This document shows, one piece after another, positions 31,201 through 43,200 of a stretch of DNA of 64,000 nucleotides. Positions within the stretch are counted from its first letter, which is position 1. The number at the start of each line of letters is the position of its first letter. The position numbers and the translations under genes were made by a program. The notes beneath the pieces were generated by a model that was given only the letters and a program-made list of their open reading frames with translations, did no database searches and had not been told where the DNA came from. Origin of the DNA: Acholoe squamosa (taxonomy: Eukaryota > Annelida > Polychaeta > Phyllodocida > Polynoidae). The DNA lies in the NCBI GenBank assembly GCA_949317995.1, contig OX439039.1, forward strand, positions 75,464,002-75,528,001. The letters are read 5' to 3'.

Positions 31201-34200
31201 CTTAAAGTATCTGGGAAATGACTTTTGATATATTTTTATGTGACACGGATGAATGTGCTCAGGAAATATACCATCTAAAGTGTTCTGTGAAACTAGGGCT
31301 GATAAATGAAATGTGAAAATAGGAATATGAACAAAAGAAGAGAAATTGGAAACACACCAGCACGAGGAAGAATGAGCAGCTCTTTATTTTTTAAACATTT
31401 CTTTGTAGAAAGATTTGTATCACAAAACCAGACACAAGGAATCCAATTCAAGCATTTGTATATGGCATGTTTTTTTTTCTGCGACAGTACAAGAGTTTAT
31501 AGAAATGGATTAAGATGTTGGGGGTGGGAATCAGGGAGGACCCCAGTTTTAGGAGAAAAAATGAGTCTGTTTTTACCCTGGGTAAGCGTTCCACTTTTCA
31601 GTACTTTCGTGCTCAGTTAGTGAACTGCACCCCCTTGTCAGGTTTCTGGGTCTTATCCTGGATTAATAACCCCAAATTAACTATCAAGGCATGTGTCTAG
31701 AATGGTTACTCTATCTGTTTTAGATCTTAAGCCTACCACCCTATAATTCATATTGCCATAACATTTTCCCAAGCCCATAATTTTCTCCAAGGTACAGCCA
31801 CAGGTTTACCACTTCCACTTGCATAGAGGAGTGAGTGAGTGAGTAATAGATGTATAACGCCATTCCGACAGATAAGGTCATATTCATGGCGAGAACTACA
31901 TAACCATTTCACAGAGGAATGTGTCAGTGCCCGCACATATGTGCACCACACACATCCTGAGGGGATATAGATAAGAGGAGAAATAGACCCCTTTAGGTTG
32001 GCTAGGGAAGCCCGACTTGCATAGAGGAACCAGTGTCCAAACACATCTACCATCTAGCTTTACTATAGGAAATTTTAGGTCCAAAGGATCCGCTGGGAGA
32101 TCTGTTTCTGGGTACAGATAGGTTAATAGTGCCAGCGCACGGTTTCACCAAAGATTGAAGAGTGTGAGAGACTGTCGCCAAGCAGAGGCAATCCTAGGCA
32201 TAGTAGTAGTAAGAGGGAATGAAGGCTCTAGTCCCCAGTCTCCTTTGCCACCCGTGAAGGGCCTAGGATCAAAGAGGGGTACCTCAGTAACCAGCTCTTG
32301 TCCCCAGTCTCCTTTGTCCACCTGGGGTGCCAATGCACAGGTAGAAAATTGGGGGAACCAGCAAACGCAGGTTCACCCTCTGACCTTACATATAGAAGTA
32401 AACAGGAAGCCTCACCGGAAGCAGGACTGACCTCGTGTGCCAGCTTGCCGACGGAAGCTGATAACAGCGCATGCGCGAAATGTTGTAGTCACGTGCAGTC
32501 AGGTCACGTGGGTTAACATGGAGTTTCTAGGGCCCCTGGTGGAATGTTTGGGAACTTTGTGGGTGGGGCATATATACCGTAATTTCTCGCATATTAGGTG
32601 CTCCCCATGTATAAGATGATTGTAACCTTAATTCAGTAACATCCTATAGGGCACAGCTGAAGTTAAGTCATCTCGGTACTCTTCAGCTGGAAATCCTCAC
32701 ATGTAAGGCACACCCCTAACTTCGCCTGCTTCTATAAGGCACATCTTTCCTCACGTATAAGTTGCATGTTGTATGGGGGTATTACAGTGTAATATTATGG
32801 AGGCTGTTGTGAAAAGAATTGGGTTCGATTTCTCATTGTAGCTATTTGATCTTCCAATTCTCTGCTCTTCCTCACCCTGAGAATCGACTTCCCCAGAGAA
32901 TTGGTTCCTACTTGAGAAATACACCCTGACTCTGGAGGGTGTTGCTCCTATAGTAAAAGGAAGAGTTGCCTCAAAATGCCCTCATTTCTAGTCCTTTCTT
33001 TTCATGTCGCTATAACTTGTCCCTTTTGTTGCTCACGAGTGGTCATTCAAGTACGGTGCTAAAAAAAGGGGGATTTGAGTAGGTACCTAGTTGGGAGAAG
33101 TCAGTCAGTATACTATAGAGTGTGTGACATGAGTAGGTACCTGGTAGTACAGCTCTCGTTATTTTAAACAAGGCAGGTGACTTTTCAGACTAATGTGGGG
33201 AGTGCAAGTTGAATGGTAAAGCAGTGCATGGCTTGTTTAGAAAAGAGGGCACATACTCACAGCTCTTTTTACAATAGGAGCAACACCCTCCTGGACCACT
33301 CCTTTACAGATACTCTGACTGATTCCCTTTTCGCAACACACAAGGGAATCAATTCCCTGCATGAGGTGAGTGAGTTCTGTTTTGGGAATTGCACCTCCAA
33401 CAGAACGAGTCCGAATCCTTCCACAACAGCTCCTGCAAGGGGATGGTAACTGCAATAAAGGCAATGGAACTGCCATAAGTAATATGGAATAATGCAGCTC
33501 TAGCAGGTGGGGGTGGGGCAGCTTTGGTGATTGGCCCTGGTGGCCAACCCATCACATACCTGAAGTAGGCTATCTGTGGCATATTTCTCTGAGTTCTCAG
33601 AGATTATCTACTGAAGGTCCAATTTAGCAGGATTAATTGGAATGAGATGGCTCTTTGAGTGCAGCATGGCTGCCATGGGTTATGAATGACCTTGACAGAA
33701 GTAGCAATGGGTGGGGTAGAATATGATATGGAACATATTGGCACTTGAGGTTATATAGGGAAATCTTCTCTTTTGAAATTGTCAGAGCCCACTTCCCTTT
33801 ACGTGATACATAGATGGTGATAATATTATATGTATTTGTTCGCAAATGCTACAGTGGCGTATTTAGAGGAGGGAGGGCAGGGCGCACACCCCTCATTTTT
33901 GTGTGCAGTTATTTGCCTTTATCATGCTTAAAGCTTAGTCCCCCCACCAAAAAGAAATAAATAAAAAAGGGACTTCGCCCCTTCTTTCCAAGAACAAGGG
34001 TGCGATCCCTTTTTTCACAACTACTTGACCCGCCACTGGCAATTCAAGGTGAAAATGGACCGTGTGTCATGGTATCTAGAACTGACACTTACGATGTCTC
34101 ACCTTCATTTTATTTCCATATTTCTGCCTGACAGAACCCAGCAAATTGTCGTCATCTGTCGCCATGATTGGTCATCAATGGTGACTCCTTTTTGAGTGAT

Positions 34201-37200
34201 AACTCATTCCGTCATCTTTCGCCACTGTGTGTTAGACTCACATGGCATAGCAATTGCTATTCCTGGTGATCTTGTGCTATAACGACGTCGTGTTCCATCT
34301 AGCGACATGTGTGAGCCACTTCACACAGGTTGACGAGGACTCACGACAATTTGCTGGGAAGGGATCTCGCACTGCCTATATGTATATAAAATGCTCTCTT
34401 AGAAGTTCAGAAACGTGCACCTAATGGCCTTCACGTCTATAACAAGTCATTCTTAAAGCTGCATCCTCATTAGTTCAATAACTGGGGATATTGCAACTTC
34501 CGGTCCTTATCCAAAAATCTGAAAAGGTGTTCCTACCTGCCTTAAGGTTTCATACGTATTATAATGCCCCTTATTTATATAAACAGGGATAGACTCAGCT
34601 GCTCATAAGACTTGGCCAAAGTCAGGGTGTGTCATGTAAGCTGGTAAAAATATGTTGACCAGAATAGCAGGGAGAAGGGTAAACACATAATATATATACC
34701 CTCCTCTTTAGGGGGCCTATAGTGAGTGGGACACCATTAAAATGTGATTTGACCTGACTTCCGGCCACAGCCTTTTAGTAAATAGAAAATAAGAAACTAA
34801 AAGACACTGAAATGAGAGAGGTGATGCTCTTTGAACCTCGCTGTGTCAAAGTTGCATGTTTGAAGCTCTTTGTTCTGCAGCGTTGACAGAAATATGGGGC
34901 ACCCGATCTGAGATCTGAAATCGTCTTTGAATCTTTGCTGAGCAAGCATTGCAAGTTATCATCAAAGCTTTTACGCACCTTTTTGAAAAGTTGCTTTCTA
35001 CTGCAAAAAGAGGAATTAAAGAGAACAGAGAGGAGGGGGTTGCTGGTTGCTCTCACTGAACACACCCGGACCTTATTATCGACAATATTTGGGGTATTTA
35101 ATTCAAGTACTCAAAAATGCTTTACACATGTATAATGCTAGGGCCCATTGAGGTTGGTCTGAGATGCTTGGCTAAATTTGGCGGCAAAGGATTTAGATAT
35201 GCGTTAGTAGTTATGGCTAGGTAAAAAGAGTAAATTTCACAACAATTTTACTGTACATGATGGTAAAATACAAAATCATTCTTTCTATCAATGATTTGTG
35301 ACCGACTATCTGTTACCGACATGTGTGGATATCCAAAAACTTGTTACCTATTGCTGACGATTGTGTTTCCTTATTAGTTCTATATTCTCTTGCGTCCTTC
35401 CCTTTTCCATAATTATTACAGGCTGTTACTATCCATTGTTATTTTCCTTTCTGTTCTATACCATATATAAAATAAAACAGGCTCAGCATGGAGACATGCA
35501 CATTTCTGGAGCAATATGAGCTTACCGGAGATACTTGGATTTCAACCAAACTGTAGTTTGTTGTCATGCAATGTAAATGACTTCTTTCACATTGAAGGAC
35601 TGTCATAATGGCCGTGATATTTCTAGCATTTAAATCCAACTTTCCTCAACAAACTAAAAAGTTGTGCTCCTACTGCGTTTTAGGTTAGATAGGTTAACTT
35701 CCTTTAGCTGGGAGGTGCTGAAGGATACTAATTTTGTCAGATAAGAAAGCCATCAAAGGTAAGATGCCACCAGTTTGGGGTTGGTACCCCTTACTCCCTT
35801 TGCTATCTTATGTGATAACATTCCTCAACCTCTTCCACCTGAAACCCTAGCCTCATAAACATGATAAGATAACCACCAATCCTGGTATTCAGAGACAACA
35901 TGTATAGGGACGTTTCTGACAAATAATATTAACTTTGATCTTCCATAAATCAGATCTAAACAAGACTAACTGATAAACTAAAGGTGTATCTGGAGGCTGT
36001 TGCAAAAAGATTTGGAAGTCAATTCTCACTGTAACTAATGCATCTTCCAGTTCCTCCCGACTCTCCACCCAGGGAGACCAATTTTAAGGTCGGCAATATG
36101 ACTCATGAGTAATTATCGTATAGTCAAGGTGTCAAGTCATGTTGAAATTGGATTAGTTCCATATATAGCACAGTTGTAAATTATGTGTCATTTATGACCT
36201 TCATAAAAGTCTGCTTCTTGCAAGTAAATGAGTTTAAATGAAGCAGTTTGTTTAAAACAGCGTGTGACGAACTGGATGTGGCATCTGTCTGGCTACCATG
36301 AGGTTGTTGCAAAAAGATTGGGAACTGGATTCTTACCATAGCTAACTCATCATTCAGTTCTCCACAATTCTCCACCCTGAGAAGCCATTTCCAACCTTAT
36401 AAATACTGTAATAAAATTGACTTCTTCTAAATCACCCTGTGTTGCAAAAGGTTGGGGGGACTGGAGCTATGATTGGTTGCACCTGAATGCTTCCCATAGT
36501 AGGTAGGCCAAGGAATTGGAGGAAGGAACTAACCAGGAATTGGTTCTTATTTGGAAAATATTCACCAATTCAGCACCACTCCTGAATAACCTGGAGGCTG
36601 TTGCGAAAAGATTGAGTTGTTACTTTTCAGGGTAGGTACCTCACTTCCCACGTCCCTCCTATACTTAACCACTCAGAATCACTTCCGACACAGTAGTCCA
36701 GAAGTAGTCACTTTCCTACAAATCAAACTGTGTTGCGAAAAGTGGTCACACCTGAGTGCTTCCCAGACTGTCCATGCCTACATACTTATGTGACAAAGTG
36801 TAGGAAGCAACTTCCAGTTGAGGGGTTGTTTCTAACCACTTCCCAACCACTTCTGTTGGGAAGTGATATTTCACAATGCAATAGAGAAGAGACTACCAAA
36901 GATGAGTGCCTTCCATTTTTGGAAGTACACCTCAGAGAGAAGTGACTTCCAATAGTTTAGCAACAGCCACCTGCCTGGCCTCAGATAATTGATTCTCTGA
37001 GGCCAGTCAGTTCCACTTTGCGAAAAGCACCTCTGACAGAACACAATTCCTATCCTTTAACAACACCCCCCTGAGCACATATACGATTGAATCTCGTTAA
37101 ATGTAAAGTGTCCTCAAAATATTCCATAGGTTATCAAGACCATGATGATGCACTGTAGAAAATAACTGTGGATGTGGATACTTGTAAAACTTAACAGTGA

Positions 37201-40200
37201 ACCACCGTAATCATTAAGCAGGGGATCAGTGTAGAACCCCCAGGTTGCAGTGTGATGCTACAAGGATTCTCTGTGAAAATAACGACATCTCTGTGAAAAT
37301 AACAACGGATCTCTGGCAACTTTGGGACGAGGAATTATTCGCTATTTTGACAACATCTTTTTTACAATGTTGGAAAGGGCAATACATATAGGATGTTGCA
37401 CATACCTCCATAAATTGGATAATACACACAGCAGATTATTCCATTCTGCTACATTTGTATTCCAATTTACTGATTTACAACAACTTCTAATTTCCCATAG
37501 AACACTATAGTTTCTTCTACAACAGGACGTTGTCTTTATAACGAAAGAAGATGCTGTGGCCTGCTTACCTGAAAGGGTAGACATGAATCGATACGCCATA
37601 AGTCATTTTTTGTTGTTGTTTAAAGCCACACCCTTTTTTATTAGCAATTTCACCATTCACATCAACGCCCACACGCTCATTCATAAATCTTACACCCCTA
37701 AGCTTGTCCTTGGTCATTTACAATCTTTATTTCGGGTTAGACTGTCCAAGAGTCGACCGCTCAGAGACAAAGGAAAACGGGGAGGCAGGGAGGCCTGCCC
37801 CACCCCCCTTCCCCCGATCAGAAATGAGGGGGGCTAAATATGTCTATAGCGTCCCCCCAAATATGACAAGACATTGAAATAAAATGCAGAAAAATCATAG
37901 GCAAACGTGTCTATATACTAGCATCATATAAGAAGAAGAAGATTATGTTGTGGGAAAGTGAAATGGAAAAGTAGGATCTGTGCCTCAAATCAAATAACCA
38001 AAGAGTACTTTTATCACACAACGCCTATGTGGGCATAACATAGCCATCTGGGTGCACAAGCCGATGATTCTAGTTGGTCAGTTTCCACCCCCCCCCAAAA
38101 AAAAAAAAAATATATATATATATCATTTAATCATACTCGCAGTTTGTGGAAACTTCTTGTCTACAGGTGGAGTGGTCGCCCTCAGATATCTGGGGTATGT
38201 TTCAGAAAGATTAACTATCATCAAATGGCCCTACTACCACCACTTTCAGATTCTAGTAGGAATGAAACCATCTAGATGATGACCAACTATCTTGTACAAA
38301 TCAAATCGAACAAAGTGATTGTACAAATATGCCTATACAAAGATGTACAACATCACTACTCATTCTCCAGCTTTATACCACTATTCTGGCACTTCCGGTG
38401 GTTTTATATGCGATATATACGTGGTATATTCTGCATATGGGTCATTCTCATGAACTGTTGGCAAATGGCCTGAGGGTGACCTGAAAAGGGCTAATTTTTA
38501 GATCTATGATCAGATAAAAATCCTTTTGTCTTAAAATACTATGGGTCTTGGCCTACTCATATACCAAATTGGGAACATCAAATCAGAAAACTGTGGCTAT
38601 GGCACCTGGCTAAAGACACTATATTAATTATTGTAAGACTGCATGAGGCGTTGACTAACGCATTTACTATTTTAGGCACTACAAGGGTTTATTTTTTATA
38701 ATATAGGTATGTTATACCTTTGGAGTTAGTTACTCTAGGTAGGGGAGGGGCTATGCCTCATATACACAAAATTTTCCTTCATATTATCATGTGCTGAGTT
38801 GCATTCTTTATATATTCTTTATACAGGTGGTTTTGTGCTATCTTTGTTTGGTTAAGAGAATAAAGTAATCATTTTATTGTAATGTCTTCCAAATAGGTAC
38901 ACAAAGTGGAATTCCACAAAAAAATTTCAATTCTAACATGAATGTATAAAGAGACTATCCTATTTCCAATGGTGGGTGGGTCTTGGGCCTTTTGTACTCT
39001 AAATACCTGTGAAGTAGCTATAAAGATGTGGTTCATAAATGCGTTAGTCAACGCTTCATAGACTATACAAGAGCAGATTTTACCTTATTTTCAGAAGCAG
39101 GTGAGCTATTCTTTTGCTTTTTATTCAAATTTTTTTTTCAATTCAGTATCTTTGTAATTATTCGAAAGTGCTGACTTCAGATTGTATGAGGGACTTAGTT
39201 TTCAGTTAGGAGTGCCATTGATATGCAATCTATTTCAATGATGATTATCACTATTACAATGGTGATATTTCAAATAAATCGATATTCAGAAAAGAATCAT
39301 AGGACAAAAATGAAAGGACTGGTAGATTATAATTCCATTCCCACTCCTCAGCTCCTATATGAGTACAAGTGACAACTGATCATCATCCTAGGGCAGTGGC
39401 CAAAAGTGATATCCCACTTTTCAGACCTGAGGTATTTTCAGCCACCAGGCAGTTGACTCATGAATATTCTATATTATCAATGGATATGGATTCCAAAATT
39501 GTCTTTGGCCATAACTCTAGTTCTATTTGGAACAATTTTAAAATTCTTTCACGATTTAAAAGAGCTTGTGCTTGGGATAGCGGCGCATATCATATTATAT
39601 CAATGTAATGCTTTGATGCGATAATCATGAGTCCAGAAATGCTGATACATCAATTCTATTGGTATCAATGACACTCCTATTTTCAGTACCGGTATATACT
39701 CAATATTTTCACTGAAAGGAAAGTAGGAAACAGGTATCTTGATTGCACTATTAATACGGATATCAAACACCCATAAGTAGTATAATTTAGCTGTAGGTTA
39801 ACATCACCCACTGTACCATGACCATTTCACTTGAAAAACTGTGTGCAGCAGACTTATCTTTTATTTGTTATTTTCTTGATGATGTGGCAATTCATGCATC
39901 AAATGATTACCACAACATTATAGCTGTAAGCTAACCTCATGTTTACATGGACTATGACTTTGAAGGGAATACGTTGACCTACATAAACACAATTTAGATG
40001 TATTTTTTTTTCTCTATATAAGGTAATACTTGAAAAGCCTGACCCATAGCCCAATTGTGAGCATGTGGTAAACAATTGACTTCAATGATAAATAGACATC
40101 AAAATTTCCAAAAAGAAATTGTATGTAGTTGAGGGTTTAAGGTAGTTAGATTTATACAGAGCACTGGAACTGTGTAGCTCTACATGACTTTGTTGCGTTA

Positions 40201-43200
40201 GTCAACACTTCAGAGAGATTAAAGTGTCAGTTAACATTACACACCATGCTGCATGGATTTATGCCGCCCATTATATAGAGGAACTCTCTTGATTAAGTAT
40301 TTTGTTCTATTGATTGAAAGAGATAGTTTATGTGCAAAATAATGATGTAAATGCACACAATATGGGTGCTGTGTAGATATTTCTTCTTTTTTATGCGTTA
40401 GTCAACGCCTCGAGAATTTTGCTGTTAGTCAACATTACATGCAATGTACCTTTGATCTATTATCTTATGTATGTATAGCACATCTCTCTCGTTTCAATAT
40501 GTTGCTTACATTATTACAAAGAATATCTATGTGTAAAATGAAAACTTAAATATGCTTAACATGGGGGATTATAGAGATAAATAATTTTGTTTCTGGGTTA
40601 GTCAACGCTTCTGGAATATTACACAAATATACCATGAAAATGTTTGATTGGCTACAGAGGCAAGTGTTTTCCATATTTTCCCAATTCCTTTTTAATACAT
40701 ATGTGTATAGGTAGAAAGTGTTACATAGTAACCTATAGACAACATTTATTGTAATTTTGGCAAAAGCTATAGGGGTTCTTTTTTCATCCATTTATGCATT
40801 AGTCAACGCTTCAAAAAACTACACAATCTCATTTTAATGCCCACTTCCTGTATTTTAGGAACTAATGAGAGGTTTAAAGCACTCCAGCATTTCATTCATT
40901 GTTTATCTATGTGAAAATAATGAAATTGGCTGCATTTTCTTTCCTGATTAAATTTTTTTGTGCCATAGAGCATTCTCTTACTAAGGAAAAATACCTAAAA
41001 ATATGCCATTTCCACCTGGTTTTTGTTTCTCATGCAGTTAATATTGTCCATAGAGAGGCAAAACTATATACCCAAATGTAGCCAAACATGTTGTAGACCT
41101 GATAGAATCAGTGAAAATCAATTCAAAGCAATCCTCTGAGATTTATAACATAATAAGGCTAAAATGCTGATCTGCTAACAGTTCATGAGAATGACCCATA
41201 TACCACCCTTGTGCGTCTTTAGAATTTTTGGTATATACTTTTTCGGGGTCAAGTTGGACTTAGAATATTTTTGGAGACGCTGGCGGACATAGAAATTTAG
41301 CCTCGCCATTGTTTCAATGTGAAAAATCGTCCCAACTCGTATGAGGATTGAACCCCGGCCGCAGTGGTGGTAGGCGAAGGCCTTAGCCATAGCGCCACAC
41401 TGAACGGTGAGGAAACCAAAAGCAAAGGTTGAAGACTACTAACCTGATGGTGATAGGTCCGTATGTGCACCCGCATTTCGTATCGAATCCAACCATGAAA
41501 AGTTTTCAAATTAAAACATACATATCCTTAGACATTCTAGATGATCCCTCCATACGTATTATGTCCAATATATTCAAAATAAATAAGAATCCATTGATTT
41601 TCCAAACCGGACCGAAATTTTCGGCGTCTTCCTTGCACGACGAGCGGATGACCTATATCCACATCCGGGCCACTGACACACTTTCGCCGAACAAGGAGGC
41701 GGGTGGGAATGGCAGACCGCGACTCGCTTACGATGGAAAAATCAATGGATTCTTATTCATTTCGAATATATCGGACATATCAAGCATGGAGTACTCATCT
41801 AGAATGTCTAAGGATATGTATGTATTAATTTGAAGACGTGTCATGGTTGGATTCCATACGAAAAGTGAGTGTGAACACGGCGGTACCCCTCCCGGCAAGG
41901 AACAAAAACAATCATGGCTTCGCGCAGAGCGGACACGGGCCGTGTCGCTTGCACTTACAAAATGTCTTCGCCTGGCTATATTCTTTGGATTTCAGGTAAG
42001 AAATTAATACAAAATGGAGGAAATCATGGTATAAACCTATTAGTTCATGGATGTTGGAGCCCACGGGGAGTCTATGCTGGATATACCCTCGCCGCTCCGC
42101 GGCTCGGGTATATCCAGCATAGACTCCCCTAGGGCTCCAACATCCATGATCTATTAGCTTAGTAGATAGTTTGTGGCTGTGTAGTGAAATCAGTACATTT
42201 TTTGTTGTGCAGTTGAAAAACTGATTGTACAATCTTACGCTAGTGATTGTAAAAAGTTTTAAAAAGGACCAAAATGTTTATTGTACTGAAACATACCGAA
42301 GTATATAGCTAGAGATCGGCTCATGGGCGGATTATCCTATGCCCTAGAGTGAAGACCCACCCTTGTATTTGGGATATAACATCTTATATATTTTATTTAC
42401 CTTATACTGCTTGCTTGCAGGCATTGCTGGAATGTATGCTACTTTTCCACACCTTTATCAAAGGCATTGACATCCAATCCATAGATCTGTTGAATGTAGA
42501 TAAAAAAACACACCACAGGCATGGTATGCCATCCTGTGCTGTTTCTTTTCATTTCAAATTGAATAAACCTAGACCTTAAAATGCAACCATCCATCTTAAC
42601 ATCCATAGCCGGCTGGTACCGAGAGTTGACAACCGTATATGTTAAAGTCCTTAAAATGAAAATCTACAGATGACAGATTTGCCCATTTCCTTTACAAGGA
42701 AAATTTGTGCAAAACTAAAATTAATGATATTCCTAGTTTGTGAAAGTGACCTGCAGCTGGCATTAGGTAGTTAGAGTGGTTTTTGGTGTATCACCCTATG
42801 CCCTACAGTCTTGTATTTGGTTACACATTTCATATTGTTATTGACCTTATTCTGCTTGCAGAATATTTTGGAGTATGTCCTATTTTTCTACACTTTCATC
42901 AAAGGTATCGACATCCAATAGGCTATATATCTGTAGAGTGTAGAAATCCCGTCTTTTATATTCACAACTAAGGAATTATACAGGTGTAATTAGCACCCCA
43001 CACCATTACCTTCCTTTCTCTTGTGTCTGCCTGTCTCTGTCTGTCCTCAACTGGAGGAATCTGCCATCCATCTTAAGATAGAACATGACCAATTGGCTCC
43101 AGATACTGTTTATACTCTATATCGGCTCTATTAGTTACTTGAGTGTTTTATCCAGATATTCTACCTGATCAAATTTCTTTCTTTTGATGGTATTCTAGTA

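Noticed and set aside
33213-33582. Overlapping frames on both strands near MITE copy B
   Set aside because: No domain match, and partly inside the MITE.
40197-40995. 200-bp array considered as satellite DNA
   Set aside because: Only about four diverged units, and they lie inside TIR-bounded DNA, so they are treated as part of that element.
41429-41833. 134-codon + strand frame
   Set aside because: It spans both arms and the loop of a foldback element; the frame follows from the inverted repeat.
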